59,496 nt of DNA from the NCBI GenBank assembly GCA_937124585.1, contig CAKZKT010000003.1, positions 1-59,496 of the forward strand. Direction: 5' to 3'. Shown here piece after piece: positions 1 through 9,419 of the stretch (position 1 is its first letter; every line of letters starts with the position of its first letter). The stretch is from an uncultured Anaerolineae bacterium. Lineage in GTDB: Bacteria > Chloroflexota > Anaerolineae > CG2-30-64-16. The notes under the pieces were generated by a model, which had not been told where the DNA came from, did no database searches, and saw only the letters and a program-made list of their open reading frames with translations. The position numbers and the translations under genes were made by a program.

Positions 1-93
1 ATGTTTTGTCGCCCAGAGTAGCTCTCTGGCTAGTTCCGCTTGCCCACTGCTGGTTCGGAGGTTAGCGGAAAGTAGAGATAGATGAGGAGCAAT

Positions 94-1083
94 ATGAAGG
101 CACGCATGACCCGTCGCGAGCGCCTGTTGGCCACCGTTGCCGGCGAACCGACCGACCGCGTGGCGGTCGCGCTGTGGCGACATTTTCCCGGCGACGATCA
201 GCGGCCGGCCGATCTGGCGGCCGCCACGTTGACCTGGCAGGCGCAGTATGATTGGGACTTCATCAAAGTATCGCCTGCCAGTAGTTTTTGTCTGGTAGAT
301 TGGGGTATCGTGACGCGTTTCGGCGGCGGCGATGAGGGCACGCGAGAATACATCAACACGGTGATTCACACGCCGGAAGATTGGGAACGGCTGCCGCTCC
401 TCGATCCGCAGGCGGGCGCGCTGGCCGCTCAGTTGCACTGCCTGGAATTGATCCGAGACGGCGTCGGCACCGAGGTGCCTTTCATCCAGACCATCTTCAG
501 CCCGCTGGCGCAAGCGCGGCGTCTGGCCGGGCCGGATCAGCTCGTCGTGCAAATGCGCCAGTATCCGGCCGCAGTACACGCCGGACTGGAGACGATTACG
601 CGCAGCACCATCGCGTTCGTCGAGGCATGTAAGGCGAAGGGAATCGCGGGCATCTACTACGCCATCCAGTGGGCCAGCTATAGCGTGCTGAGCCCGGCTG
701 AGTATCGTGAGTTCGGCGAGCCGTACGATCGGCGCATCCTGGCCGCGGCGGCCGATTGTTGGTTCAACATGCTGCACCTGCACGGCGCCGATGTGATGTT
801 TGACCTGGTCGCCGCCTACCCCGGCCACGCGCTCAACTGGCACGATCGCGAGACGTGGCCATCGCTGGGGGTCGGCGCACAGCGCTTCCCTGCCGCGGTT
901 TCCGGCGGCCTGGAGCATTGGGAAGATGTGCTGCGCGGCACGCCGGAGCAAATCCGGGCGCGCGTGGCCGACGCGATCGCTCAGACCGGCGGCCGGCGCC
1001 TGATCGTCTCGACGGGCTGCGTGGCGCCCTGCAACGCGCCGTTCAGCAATCTGCGTGCCGTGCGCGCCGCTGTCGAGGAGTAA
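94..1083 (+). CDS. URO-D family protein
   Basis: Member of the uroporphyrinogen decarboxylase / corrinoid methyltransferase TIM-barrel superfamily, about 329 aa, close to the usual 330-350. The N-terminus (MTRRERLLATVAGEPTDRV) is the typical start of this family: a helix followed by a 'G-x-P-x-D-R-V' strand. A GAGGAG ribosome site at 84-89 favours the ATG at 94 over the upstream ATG at 82. Segments LHLHG and STGCVAPCN near the C-terminus sit where methyltransferase relatives carry zinc ligands, but the canonical HxCG motif is absent. It is not convincingly HemE, and two related genes lie at 26.5 and 28.0 kb. The substrate is unknown; a demethylation or methyl-transfer role is inference only. 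Confidence 0.8.
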   Translation: MKARMTRRERLLATVAGEPTDRVAVALWRHFPGDDQRPADLAAATLTWQAQYDWDFIKVSPASSFCLVDWGIVTRFGGGDEGTREYINTVIHTPEDWERLPLLDPQAGALAAQLHCLELIRDGVGTEVPFIQTIFSPLAQARRLAGPDQLVVQMRQYPAAVHAGLETITRSTIAFVEACKAKGIAGIYYAIQWASYSVLSPAEYREFGEPYDRRILAAAADCWFNMLHLHGADVMFDLVAAYPGHALNWHDRETWPSLGVGAQRFPAAVSGGLEHWEDVLRGTPEQIRARVADAIAQTGGRRLIVSTGCVAPCNAPFSNLRAVRAAVEE

Positions 1084-1202
1084 AACCCGGTTCGCCGGAA
1101 CGCAACGTCGCGATCCAGCGGCTGGCGTTTCCGTCTCTCATCGGCCATGGAACCAGATCGGCGGCTGCGCACTCATTTCTCGCCATCCCCACCCGAACAC
1201 TC

Positions 1203-1237
1203 GACACTTGACACTTGACACTTGACACTCGACACTT
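1203..1237. repeat. Heptanucleotide tandem repeat (GACACTT x5)
   Basis: Five perfect-phase copies of the 7-mer GACACTT (the fourth is GACACTC) end 7 bases before the Nudix start codon. The rest of the 1084-1244 gap shows no gene. The 7-bp period recalls the STRR heptamer repeats of cyanobacteria; homology is not implied. Confidence 0.85.
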
Positions 1238-1244
1238 CATACCC

Positions 1245-1787
1245 ATGCAACCTTTCACCTACTGTCCTCACTGCGCTGCGCCCCTGGCCGACGATTTTGT
1301 CTTCGGTCGGATGCGCCGACGCTGTCGCTACTGCGGCTTCATCCAGTTCCACGACCCGAAAGTAGCTGTGGCGGGCCTGGTCACCGACGCGGGTCGGGTG
1401 CTGCTGGTGCGTCGGGCGGCTGTGCCGCGTATCGGCTTCTGGGCTTTGCCCGCCGGCTACATGGATGCCGATGAGCTGCCTGAAGAGGCGGTTGTGCGCG
1501 AGATCGCCGAGGAGACGGGGATCGCAACGCGGGTCATCGGGCTGCACGGCATCGCGGCGCTGGCCGGCTGGGCCGAGCGCCGCGGCATCCTACTCATCTA
1601 CCGCGCCCAGGCAGTGCGCGGCACGCCGGCCGCGCACGACGACGTCAGCGAGGCGCGCTGGTTCGCGGCCGCCGAGATCCCGTGGGCCGAGCTAGCCTTC
1701 GAGTCCACGGTGCAGGCGCTGCGGGAGTGGATAGAGGCCGAGCACATCACCAACACTGCCCGGTCATCTGGGGCGCCAGCCGCGTGA
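1245..1787 (+). CDS. Nudix hydrolase with N-terminal zinc ribbon
   Basis: Hydrolyses a nucleoside-diphosphate-linked substrate (family knowledge); the exact substrate cannot be read. Residues 7-30 carry two CxxC pairs (CPHC and CRYC), a zinc ribbon as in NudC-like and ADP-ribose-type Nudix proteins. The Nudix box follows at about residues 68-90: G-x5-E-x7-REIAEETG, with all catalytic Glu residues present. The protein is 180 aa. The ATG at 1245 is chosen because the upstream in-frame TTG at 1215 lies inside the heptamer repeat. It is convergent with the downstream peptidase gene; the 70-bp space between them holds only a short GC-rich dyad. Confidence 0.88.
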   Translation: MQPFTYCPHCAAPLADDFVFGRMRRRCRYCGFIQFHDPKVAVAGLVTDAGRVLLVRRAAVPRIGFWALPAGYMDADELPEEAVVREIAEETGIATRVIGLHGIAALAGWAERRGILLIYRAQAVRGTPAAHDDVSEARWFAAAEIPWAELAFESTVQALREWIEAEHITNTARSSGAPAA

Positions 1788-1859
1788 TCGTTCAGCGCAG
1801 GCCTCACGGCCGCGGCCTGCTGCCGACATGCGTGACCGCTATAGGCAGGACGCCGCGCG

Positions 1860-3842
1860 TCAGGGCGCGGTGGCCGTGTCCAGCACCAGGGGGAAGTAGT
1901 AGCGGATCGGCCGCGCGGTGATGCAGAAGCGCACGGCATCAATCCAGAACTCGGTGGCTGCGTTGTCGGCATCGTTGCCGGCCGTGAACACCAGGTTGAC
2001 CGTGCCCAGCGCGGCCAGCGGGGCCATGTCCGACGGCCGCAGGCGATAGAAATAGCGGTCCCACGGCAGGCCGCTGGTGGCGGTGTCGGCCGAGTTGCCC
2101 GTGCGCAGCAGCGAGCTGATCGGCTTGCCGTCGGTCGTGCGAAATTCGCCGAAGAGCCAGTCGTCGAACGGCAGCTGGGGCAAGCTGCCCAGGCCGCGAT
2201 CCTGATTTTCGATTCGGAAAGCGAACCACAGAACCCCTTCGGTGATCCCGTCATCGGGCCGGGCGTTATTGCGCAGATTCAGGGTGCGCGTCAGCGCGCC
2301 GGACGCGTGCGGCCCGCCCGTGAAATGCGCGGCCGACGTGCCCGAGTAAGCACGCGTCGCATCCACGCGCCATGTATCGTCGGCCTGCCAGTCGCCCCAT
2401 CCGTCCTCGAAATCGCCGTCGGCGATCAGATCCCGGCAGTCGGCCGGCCATGCGGGCAGCGGCGGACGCGGCGTAGGCGTGGGACTGGGCTGGAGCGGCG
2501 TGGGCACGGCCGCCAGCGCCTTGCGGCCGTTGATGCGGCCGTGGCCGAAGTAGGGGTCCCGGCCGGGTGGGGCCAGATCATCGGCGTGCTGTTCGATCAA
2601 GGCGCGCACTTCGGCATTGGTCAGCTGCGGATTGCGCGAGAGGATCAGCGCTGCGAGCCCGGCCACGTGCGGCGCGGCCATGCTCGTGCCGCTCATCGGC
2701 CCGTAGTTGCCCCAGCGATAGGTCGAATAGACCCATACGCCCGGCGCGGCCACATCTATGAAATCTCCCCAGTTCGAGAAGCCGGCGCGGTTGTCGTTTG
2801 CATTGGTGGCGGCCACGGCGATCACGTTGGGGTGCGCGGCCGGATAGTGATTGCTGTTGCTGCCCTGGTTGCCCGCCGCGGCCACGATCACCACTCCATG
2901 GGCCCAGGCATAGTCCACCGCGGCTTCTTCGCCCCGGCTGTACGATGTGGCGCCCAAACTCATGTTGATGACGCGCGCGCCGTTGTCGGTCGCATAGAGG
3001 ATGCCCCGGATCAGGTCCTCGTAGGTGCCGTAGCCGCTGGGCGGAAACACCTTCACCGGCATGATCGTCACGCCGCCCGCCATGCCCGCGATTCCCTTCC
3101 CGTTGTTGATGCGTGCCGCAATGATGCCGGAGACATGAGTGCCATGTCCGGCGCCGTAGTCGTCTGCAACCACGTTGTTATTCAGCGCGAAGTTCCAGCC
3201 GTTCACGTCATCCACAAAGCCGTTGCCGTCGTCGTCCACGCCATTGTCGGGGATTTCCAGCGGATTGACCCAGATGCCGCCGGCCAGATCCTCGTGGTTC
3301 AGATACACGCCGGTGTCGAGAACGGCGACCACGATATCGGCCAGGCCGGTGGTGAGATCCCACGCGTCCGGCATCTCCAGGCGGGTGCCCAGATAGACTG
3401 CCTGCTGGGTGGAGTAGGCCGGGTCGTTCGGAGTCAGGTCGGGGGTGACGATGTAGTTCGGCTCGGCCCATGCCACATCGGAGCGCGCGGTCAGGGCAGA
3501 GGCCGTCGCGGCCAGCGCAATGCCCGATTGCGCGTATGTCTGCCCGCTCGGGACAGCAGCCATCTCCGCGACCACGATGCCGAGCTGCGGGATGGTGCGG
3601 CGCACCGCAAGGCCGGATGCTGCGCGGAATTGCTCGACTTGCGTCGGCGAGAAGTCGGTGAGTTTCACCAGCAGCTGGCCGGGCACGTGCGGCGCGTGCC
3701 AATCCGGAGCGGGCTGCAGCGGCATGCGCGGCGCCGGAGACGCCGCCACCAGTCCGCCGGGACGCCACAGATTGCCGAGGGTCAGCACCAGCGCCGCAAT
3801 GAAGAGGGTCAAGAATGGCCAGCTGCGGTTGAGTAACGGCAT
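1860..3842 (-). CDS. Secreted subtilisin-like serine protease (S8)
   Basis: Extracellular protease of about 660 aa. An N-terminal hydrophobic segment (about residues 8-24) is a signal peptide or anchor. It is followed by a fervidolysin-like propeptide (about 52-130) and the S8 catalytic domain with the complete triad: Asp176 (AVLDTGV), His233 (GHGTHVSG) and Ser387 (GTSMAAPHV), with oxyanion Asn325 (AAAGN). A Pro/Thr-rich linker leads to a C-terminal beta-sandwich-like domain of about 170 aa, starting at CRDLIADGDFEDGW, probably for substrate or surface binding. The reading frame continues upstream through palindromic repeats, but ATG 3842 has a GGAG ribosome site six bases away, so it is taken as the start. 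The propeptide implies autoactivation. Confidence 0.92.
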   Translation of the reverse strand: MPLLNRSWPFLTLFIAALVLTLGNLWRPGGLVAASPAPRMPLQPAPDWHAPHVPGQLLVKLTDFSPTQVEQFRAASGLAVRRTIPQLGIVVAEMAAVPSGQTYAQSGIALAATASALTARSDVAWAEPNYIVTPDLTPNDPAYSTQQAVYLGTRLEMPDAWDLTTGLADIVVAVLDTGVYLNHEDLAGGIWVNPLEIPDNGVDDDGNGFVDDVNGWNFALNNNVVADDYGAGHGTHVSGIIAARINNGKGIAGMAGGVTIMPVKVFPPSGYGTYEDLIRGILYATDNGARVINMSLGATSYSRGEEAAVDYAWAHGVVIVAAAGNQGSNSNHYPAAHPNVIAVAATNANDNRAGFSNWGDFIDVAAPGVWVYSTYRWGNYGPMSGTSMAAPHVAGLAALILSRNPQLTNAEVRALIEQHADDLAPPGRDPYFGHGRINGRKALAAVPTPLQPSPTPTPRPPLPAWPADCRDLIADGDFEDGWGDWQADDTWRVDATRAYSGTSAAHFTGGPHASGALTRTLNLRNNARPDDGITEGVLWFAFRIENQDRGLGSLPQLPFDDWLFGEFRTTDGKPISSLLRTGNSADTATSGLPWDRYFYRLRPSDMAPLAALGTVNLVFTAGNDADNAATEFWIDAVRFCITARPIRYYFPLVLDTATAP

Positions 3843-3861
3843 GGAAAACTCCAGTGGTCCA

Positions 3862-3975
3862 CGTGCCAGGCACTCTGCAAGATGCCTGGCACGCGTGGTC
3901 CACGTGCCAGGCACTCTGCAAGATGCCTGGCACGCGTGGTTCACGTGCCAGGCACTCTGCAAGATGCCTGGCACG
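3862..3975. repeat. Three tandem palindromic repeats (41-bp period)
   Basis: Three 32-bp near-perfect palindromes (3862-3893, 3903-3934, 3944-3975), each with arms CGTGCCAGGCA and TGCCTGGCACG around a CTCTGCAAGA-type loop, are spaced exactly 41 bp apart. They fill the gap between the S8 protease start and the DUF58 stop, so they would sit in the protease leader RNA as three stem-loops. They belong to the same family as the sites at 19179, 25048 and 59206. Confidence 0.92.
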
Positions 3976-4005
3976 TATGAGCCCCGGCACGGATGAGCGT
4001 GTTTT

Positions 4006-5295
4006 TCAGGCCCCTCGCCGCCCCACGCCGCTCACCGAGTGACTCAGCGCGGCCTGCAGGTCGTCTCCGCGTTTCACCAGGTAGGCGGTCAGACCGCTGG
4101 CCTGGAGGTCAGCGATCGTGCCGGCATAATCGGGGCTTGGGCCGAAGGTGCTGGCCGCGATGAAAACGCCGATCCCCTTCACCCCGCGCGCCTGGAGGCC
4201 CCGCAGCGCGGTGACCCACTTCGTGTCGGTCGAGGGCGTGATGACGATCAGCGTCGTGTGGCGTGACAGGTGCGCGCCGTCGGAGGCCAGCATCTGCGCC
4301 AGCGGCACCCTGCCTTCTGCCTGGATCACTGCCAGCACCTCCAGCAGGCGATTCAGTTGACGTTCGCCCCGGTCGGGCTGGATGAACTCCCGATGTTTCG
4401 GATAACTGAGAAAGCCGACCTCGCGATCCATCCGCAGGAAATGCTCGACCAGCGACGCCGCAATCGTCACCCCATATTCGATCGTTGATGGCGGCAACTC
4501 GAGGCGCATCTCGGCCCGACGGGTTGCCCAGGAAAGCGGTTCCGGCGCTTTCGGCGTCCATGGCGCCGCCACATGCACGCTCGCCTCCATGTCCAGGAAA
4601 ATCCACAGATCGGCTTCGGGGTCGAGCTCGAATTCTTTGGAGATCAGGCGGCCGGTGCGTGCCGTCGAGGGCCAATGGATGCGATTGAAGCTATCGCCGG
4701 GGGCGTAATCGCGCACGCCCGAAACGCTGGCGGTGATGTATGGTGTGCGGCGATGCATCGCTTCGCCGCCGGGCAAGTATCCCGTGGGTGGCGTGAAGCC
4801 GGGGAGGGGCACGGTGGCCGGCGCCACGACCAGTGAGATCGTCTCTGCCATCGGCCGTGTGAAGTGGAAGAGACCCAACGGATCGCCGCTGGTGAGCCGG
4901 ATCGGCCCCATCGTGTAGCGGCCGCGCTGTTGGCACAACGTGCGTACCTGCCAGCGCGACGTAGCGCGGCCGGCCAGCGCGCTGACCACCCGGCTGACCT
5001 GATGTCCGGGCAGGTCGGAATAATCGTCTACTTCGACCCATAGCTTGGGCCACGACGAGCGGTTCGCCAGCTCCAGCGATTCCTCGAAATACTTGCCGAC
5101 CTGCGAACGCTGGATGCGCGAGCCGCGGCGCAGCGTCAGGCCCTGGAGGTTCGCCCACGCCCACCACAGCGTGATCACGAGGACCGCGGTGATGAAGTAG
5201 AGCAGATTGTAGGCCCACTCTCGGCCGGTGTTCAGGGCGAACAGCAGCGCCAGAACCCACAGAACGACCATACCCCAGGCGCGTCGTACGTCCAT
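4006..5295 (-). CDS. DUF58 domain protein
   Basis: 429-aa DUF58 protein with two N-terminal membrane helices (about residues 8-24 and 30-48). It then has a beta-rich region and the family signature around GDSFNRIHWPSTARTGRL, followed by a degenerate VWA-like fold (IFLDME). DUF58 proteins act with MoxR AAA+ ATPases, whose gene lies immediately upstream with a 9-base gap, so the two form an operon. They are thought to assist assembly or maturation of partner proteins, but no target is encoded beside this pair. It is distinct from the shorter DUF58 protein at 20.3 kb, which lacks the N-terminal helices. Confidence 0.88.
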   Translation of the reverse strand: MDVRRAWGMVVLWVLALLFALNTGREWAYNLLYFITAVLVITLWWAWANLQGLTLRRGSRIQRSQVGKYFEESLELANRSSWPKLWVEVDDYSDLPGHQVSRVVSALAGRATSRWQVRTLCQQRGRYTMGPIRLTSGDPLGLFHFTRPMAETISLVVAPATVPLPGFTPPTGYLPGGEAMHRRTPYITASVSGVRDYAPGDSFNRIHWPSTARTGRLISKEFELDPEADLWIFLDMEASVHVAAPWTPKAPEPLSWATRRAEMRLELPPSTIEYGVTIAASLVEHFLRMDREVGFLSYPKHREFIQPDRGERQLNRLLEVLAVIQAEGRVPLAQMLASDGAHLSRHTTLIVITPSTDTKWVTALRGLQARGVKGIGVFIAASTFGPSPDYAGTIADLQASGLTAYLVKRGDDLQAALSHSVSGVGRRGA

Positions 5296-5304
5296 CTGCC
5301 TCGC

Positions 5305-6276
5305 TCAGCGTGTCATTTTGGCCCGCATCCCCGGCACCGGCACCGACGCGGCGATCTGCTCGACGACCGCGCGCGCCTCGACGTTTTTCAGGCGTGCCGA
5401 CGGGCTAATGATAAGCCGGTGGGCGAAAGTGGCGACCAGCAGGCGCTTCACGTCGTCCGGAATCACGTAGGAGCGGCCTTCCAGGGCAGCGTGGGCGCGT
5501 GCCGCTTTGAACAGGGCCAGGCTGCCGCGCGGACTGGCGCCCAGATATACGTCCGGATGCCGGCGGCTGACATTGGCCAGATCCACGATGTACTCTTTGA
5601 TCAGATCGTCCACGTAGACCTGTTTCACCGCGGCCTGGGCTGCCATCAGCTCGTCGGCCGAGACGACCTGGCCGATGTCTTCCAGCGGATGATGCTCGCG
5701 CTGGAGCTCCAGGATGCGCATCTCATCCGCAGCGGCCGGGTAGCCCAAGCTGACACGCATCATGAAGCGGTCAATCTGCGCTTCGGGCAGCGGAAACGTT
5801 CCTTCGTACTCGATCGGGTTCTGTGTCGCCAGGACGAGAAACGGCCGTTCCATCGGATAGGTGACGCCATCCACGGTGATCTGCCGTTCCTCCATCGCCT
5901 CCAGCAGCGCCGATTGGGTCTTGGGTGTGGCGCGATTGATCTCATCGGCGAGGACGATCTGCGCCATCACCGGGCCGGGGCGAAATTCGAATTCGCGCGT
6001 CTTTTGATTGAACATGGACACGCCCGTCACGTCGCTGGGGAGCATGTCCGGGGTGAACTGGATGCGCCGAAATGTGCACCCGATGGATTTGGCGATCGAG
6101 CGCGCCAGCATGGTCTTGCCGACGCCAGGCACGTCTTCGATCAACAGATGACCTTCGCACAGCAACGCGATCAATGTCATCTGCACCTCGCGTCGTTTCC
6201 CGACGATGACGCGTTCGACGTTCTCCACGACGCGCTCGGCGAGACACTGGACGACCTCGACAGAATTGTCAGCCAT
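5305..6276 (-). CDS. MoxR-family AAA+ ATPase
   Basis: AAA+ ATPase of about 323 aa, usual for MoxR. Walker A is [11 protein letters not shown], Walker B is VLADEINR, sensor 1 lies in LATQNPIE, and a C-terminal lid domain follows. The start at 6276 (MADNSVEVV) is supported by AGGAG nine bases upstream, so the longer upstream frame is not used. It would act as a chaperone-like ATPase with the adjacent DUF58 protein. A paralogue at 21.2 kb sits in a fuller operon. Confidence 0.93.
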   Translation of the reverse strand: MADNSVEVVQCLAERVVENVERVIVGKRREVQMTLIALLCEGHLLIEDVPGVGKTMLARSIAKSIGCTFRRIQFTPDMLPSDVTGVSMFNQKTREFEFRPGPVMAQIVLADEINRATPKTQSALLEAMEERQITVDGVTYPMERPFLVLATQNPIEYEGTFPLPEAQIDRFMMRVSLGYPAAADEMRILELQREHHPLEDIGQVVSADELMAAQAAVKQVYVDDLIKEYIVDLANVSRRHPDVYLGASPRGSLALFKAARAHAALEGRSYVIPDDVKRLLVATFAHRLIISPSARLKNVEARAVVEQIAASVPVPGMRAKMTR

Positions 6277-6326
6277 TGGGCAGGACTCCTGATTAAATTG
6301 CAGTTCCAACCGACTTCCGTGTGTTT

Positions 6327-6355
6327 ATTATACCTCAGAATGGGTGAAACACAGT
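6327..6355 (-). promoter_or_regulatory. Probable promoter of MoxR-DUF58 operon
   Basis: A perfect -10 TATAAT (6327-6332 on the minus strand) lies about 50 bases before the MoxR start. The -35 region is weak (CTGTGT/ACTGTG-like). It sits back to back with the promoter of the divergent two-component operon. Confidence 0.5.
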
Positions 6356-6378
6356 AGCCGCTTGTCCTTTTGCGCGCT

Positions 6379-6408
6379 TTGGACTTGCAGCCGGTGAGAT
6401 GCTACAAT
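6379..6408 (+). promoter_or_regulatory. Promoter of response regulator-kinase operon
   Basis: TTGGAC at 6379-6384, an 18-bp spacer, and TACAAT at 6403-6408 with an extended -10 TG (6400-6401). It predicts transcription from about 6415, upstream of the regulator start at 6452. Confidence 0.6.
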
Positions 6409-6451
6409 GAAACACGCCGTGTCATTGTCGGTGAAACAGCGAGAGTATGCC

Positions 6452-7129
6452 ATGGCCGAACGAATTCTTGTCATCGAAGATGATGCGCAGATCGCCGATC
6501 TGTTGCGTCGTGGTCTGATCTACGAAGGGTATGCCGTCGAGGTGGCGACCGACGGCGAAAGCGGTCTCAGCGCGGCGCGCGACCGGCCGCCCGATATCGT
6601 GCTGCTCGATCTGATGTTGCCCGGCGTAGACGGGCTGACAGTGTGTCGCCGGCTGCGCGCAGCGAGCAATGTGCCCATCCTGATCCTGACGGCGAAGGAA
6701 GCCGTGCCCGATCGCGTGGTGGGCCTGGATGCCGGCGCCGACGATTATCTGGTGAAGCCGTTCAGCTTCGATGAGCTCCTGGCGCGCATCCGCGCGTTGC
6801 TCCGGCGTCAGCAGCGCACCGGAACATCCGACGAACTGCATTTCGCCGATCTGACCATGAATCTCGGCAGCCGCGAGGTGCGCCGCGGCAACCGACGCAT
6901 CGAGCTCACCGCGCGCGAGTTCGAGCTGCTGGCGCTTTTCATGCAGAATCCGCGCCAGGTGCTGACGCGCGATGTGCTCTATGACCGGATTTGGGGCTAT
7001 GATTTCGGCGGCGAGTCGAACATCATCGAGGTGTACATTCGCTATTTGCGCGCCAAACTGGAGGAGCATGGCGAACCCCGGCTGATCCAGACGGTGCGCG
7101 GGGTCGGCTACGCGCTGCGGGAAGAATGA
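6452..7129 (+). CDS. OmpR-family response regulator
   Basis: 225-aa two-component regulator. The receiver domain has acidic residues Asp10/Asp11, phospho-acceptor Asp53 (VLLDLMLPG) and Lys102 (VKPF). The C-terminal winged-helix DNA-binding domain ends in [10 protein letters not shown]-type sequence typical of the OmpR/PhoB class. The start is set at [11 protein letters not shown], preceded by GAGAG; the frame is open 15 codons further up to an ATG that nearly coincides with the -10 box. The kinase gene follows after 4 bases. OmpR-class regulators bind 7-bp direct repeats at 11-bp spacing, and such a site exists before the MacAB-like operon (19102-19130). A link between the two is speculative. 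Confidence 0.93.
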   Translation: MAERILVIEDDAQIADLLRRGLIYEGYAVEVATDGESGLSAARDRPPDIVLLDLMLPGVDGLTVCRRLRAASNVPILILTAKEAVPDRVVGLDAGADDYLVKPFSFDELLARIRALLRRQQRTGTSDELHFADLTMNLGSREVRRGNRRIELTAREFELLALFMQNPRQVLTRDVLYDRIWGYDFGGESNIIEVYIRYLRAKLEEHGEPRLIQTVRGVGYALREE

Positions 7130-7133
7130 CCGC

Positions 7134-8552
7134 ATGTCCATTCGTCTCAAATTGACCCTCTGGTACACCGGCCTGCTGGCGTTCTCGTTGCTGGGCTTCA
7201 GCGCGCTGCTCTACTCGTTGATCGCCAGCCTGCTGCTGTCCGCCATGGACGACCGGCTGGCCGGTCAGGCCCAAGACGTCATCAGCCTGATCCAGAGCGA
7301 GAACGATCCGGCCGCGGTGCTCCTGTCGGGCCGCGTCCGGCTGCCCTCGATTGATGTTTTCGCCTCGCAATACTACATCCAGATCGTCCAGGCAGACGGC
7401 CGGCCGGTGCAGCTTTCCGAGAACCTGCACAATCGCGAGCTGCCGATCCCGGCCTCTGTGGTCCAGGAGATCGCGTCTGGCCGCGCGCGCGCCTACACCG
7501 TGCAGACGAGCAGCGACGCGCGGCTGCGTGTGGTCAGCGTGCCGCTGGTCGTGGCGCGGCGGCCGGTGGGCGCGGTGCAGGTGGCCCAAAACCTCGCGGC
7601 GATCGAGGACGCGCTGCGCGTGATCCGGGCCGTCATGTTGTTCGGCGGCGCGTTCGCGCTGCTGTTGGCCGCCATCGGCGGCGCATTCCTGGCGCGCACG
7701 GTGTTGCGGCCGGTGGAGGCGATCACGCGCACCGCCGAACGCATCACCCTCGCCGAAGATCTGAGCCAGCGCATTCCTAGCGCCGGCCCGAACGACGAGT
7801 TGGGCCGACTGGTGAAGACCATCAACAGCATGTTGGCGCGGCTGGAAACCCTCTTTCAGGCCCAGCAGCGCCTGGTAGCCGATGTCAGCCACGACCTGCG
7901 CACCCCTCTGACGACGATTCAGGGCAACGTAGACCTGCTGCGTCGAGGCGCCGCGGATGACCCGGAGATGCGTGCCCAGGCGCTGCAGGCCATCGGCGAT
8001 GAAGCCGCGCGCATGCGGCGGATGGTCAATGACCTGCTGTTGCTGGCTCAGGCTGATGCCGGCCTGAAGCTTCAGCGCCAGCCAGTAGAAATGGATACGC
8101 TGCTGCTCGAGGTCTATCGGCAGGCGCAGGTGATGGCCGGCGATCGCATCAACGTGCGGCTGGGCGCGGAAGATCAGGCGCTGGTGCTGGGCGAGAGCGA
8201 TCGCCTGCGGCAGCTGTTGCTGAATCTGGTGGACAATGCCCTGAAATACACGCCGGCAGGCGGCCAGGTCACCCTGACGCTGCGGCGTCGGGCCGGCTGG
8301 GTGCTGGTCACGGTGGAGGACACCGGCATCGGCATCAGCCCGGAAGATTTGCCGCACATCTTCGAACGTCACTACCGGGCCGACCGCAGCCGGAGTCGCT
8401 CCGGCGGCCATGGCCTGGGGCTGGCCATCGCCCAGTGGATCGCTCAGGCGCACGGCGGCCAGATCGAGGTGACCAGCGAGGTGGGCAAAGGCAGCATCTT
8501 CACCGTCCGGCTGCCCGATGCCACTGCCGAACCCGGTGTGAAACACAGTTGA
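7134..8552 (+). CDS. Sensor histidine kinase
   Basis: 472-aa membrane kinase, partner of the preceding regulator. It has TM1 at about residues 9-33, an extracytoplasmic sensor of about 130 aa, TM2 at about 164-186, and a HAMP domain to about 240. The HisKA domain has phospho-acceptor His253 ([11 protein letters not shown]), and the HATPase domain has an N box ([10 protein letters not shown]), G1 (VEDTGIGI) and G2 ([10 protein letters not shown]). The stop and start of the two genes are 4 bases apart, indicating co-translation. The signal is not identifiable from the sensor. Confidence 0.94.
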   Translation: MSIRLKLTLWYTGLLAFSLLGFSALLYSLIASLLLSAMDDRLAGQAQDVISLIQSENDPAAVLLSGRVRLPSIDVFASQYYIQIVQADGRPVQLSENLHNRELPIPASVVQEIASGRARAYTVQTSSDARLRVVSVPLVVARRPVGAVQVAQNLAAIEDALRVIRAVMLFGGAFALLLAAIGGAFLARTVLRPVEAITRTAERITLAEDLSQRIPSAGPNDELGRLVKTINSMLARLETLFQAQQRLVADVSHDLRTPLTTIQGNVDLLRRGAADDPEMRAQALQAIGDEAARMRRMVNDLLLLAQADAGLKLQRQPVEMDTLLLEVYRQAQVMAGDRINVRLGAEDQALVLGESDRLRQLLLNLVDNALKYTPAGGQVTLTLRRRAGWVLVTVEDTGIGISPEDLPHIFERHYRADRSRSRSGGHGLGLAIAQWIAQAHGGQIEVTSEVGKGSIFTVRLPDATAEPGVKHS

Positions 8553-8584
8553 GGTTGGCGAGCGAACATTCCGCGGAAGAAACG

Positions 8585-9151
8585 ATGATGAGCGTGCAAA
8601 CGATGACAGATGTTCCCGCCGCACCAGATGCGGCCGTGGCGCTGGCCAGCGCAGTCGGCCAGCACCTCAGCGCGGCCGGGCTGACTCTAGCGCTGGCCGA
8701 ATCGTGCACCGGCGGCTTGATCGGCCATCTGATCACCGAAGTGGCGGGAAGCTCCGGCTATTTCCTCGGCAGCGCGGTCTGCTATGCCTACAGCGCCAAA
8801 GAGGAGATCCTGGGCGTGCGCCACGAGACCCTGGTGGCGCACGGTGCAGTGAGCGCGGAGACCGCGGCCGAGATGGCGCGCGGCGCGCGACGGCTTTTCG
8901 GCGCGGATATCGCGGTCTCCGTCACCGGCATCGCCGGGCCAGGGGGCGGCCTGCCGCACAAGCCGGTGGGCCTGGTGCATATCCACCTCGCCGCCGCCGA
9001 TGCCGAGCTCTCCGAGCGACATGTGTGGCACGCCGACCGTTCAGGCAACAAGCGGCTGTCGGCCGAGGCGGTGTTGCGCCTGATTTTGCGCTATCTCGAG
9101 CAAAAAATCGGCGCGGTCGAGGGGCCAGATGACGCTGCCGCAGTTCATTGA
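8585..9151 (+). CDS. pncC: Nicotinamide-nucleotide amidohydrolase (CinA C-terminal)
   Basis: 188-aa single-domain CinA-C protein, which deamidates nicotinamide mononucleotide to nicotinate mononucleotide in NAD recycling. Diagnostic motifs are [14 protein letters not shown], the [20 protein letters not shown] stretch, and the glycine-rich [11 protein letters not shown] loop. The N-terminal molybdopterin-binding domain of full-length CinA is absent, as in stand-alone PncC. The start is ATG 8585 (or 8588) after GGAAG. Its 3' end overlaps the next gene by 23 bases, so coupling is likely. Confidence 0.9.
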   Translation: MMSVQTMTDVPAAPDAAVALASAVGQHLSAAGLTLALAESCTGGLIGHLITEVAGSSGYFLGSAVCYAYSAKEEILGVRHETLVAHGAVSAETAAEMARGARRLFGADIAVSVTGIAGPGGGLPHKPVGLVHIHLAAADAELSERHVWHADRSGNKRLSAEAVLRLILRYLEQKIGAVEGPDDAAAVH

Positions 9152-9401
9152 CGAGCCTGTGCGCGTGCAGACGGCGATCCAGCCCGATGGCGAGATGCTG
9201 CCGGTCGCCTTTGTCTGGCGGGCGCGCGTCTACACCATCGTGGATCACGGCCGGCGCTGGGATGCGCTGAGCGAAGGCGTGCGGTGGCACTGCTATCTGG
9301 TCCGCAGCGCGGCGGGCGAAACCTTCGAGCTGTGTTGCGCCGACGACACGGGCCGTTGGGTGCTCCGCCGCGCCTGGCTGCGCGCCGAGCCGTCAGCCTG
9401 A
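9129..9401 (+). CDS. Small conserved protein, DUF6504-like
   Basis: 90-aa protein overlapping pncC by 23 bases, with GAGGGG four bases before the ATG. It begins with a short acidic lead and then a beta-rich core containing [17 protein letters not shown] and [14 protein letters not shown]. This resembles the small DUF6504-type family (tryptophan/arginine-rich beta protein); that assignment is from memory and tentative. It has no membrane segment. Its function is unknown, and position alone suggests no pathway beyond co-expression with pncC. Confidence 0.6.
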   Translation: MTLPQFIDEPVRVQTAIQPDGEMLPVAFVWRARVYTIVDHGRRWDALSEGVRWHCYLVRSAAGETFELCCADDTGRWVLRRAWLRAEPSA

Positions 9402-9419
9402 CCGCGGTCGGTGAGGGGA

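Noticed and set aside
94-1083. hemE (true uroporphyrinogen decarboxylase)
   Set aside because: No HemE-specific N-terminal motif or tetrapyrrole neighbours; several divergent paralogues exist in the window.
2307-3836. Long plus-strand ORF opposite the S8 protease
   Set aside because: The minus strand encodes a complete subtilisin with triad; the plus frame is Arg/His/Gly-rich with no domain, a GC-driven shadow.
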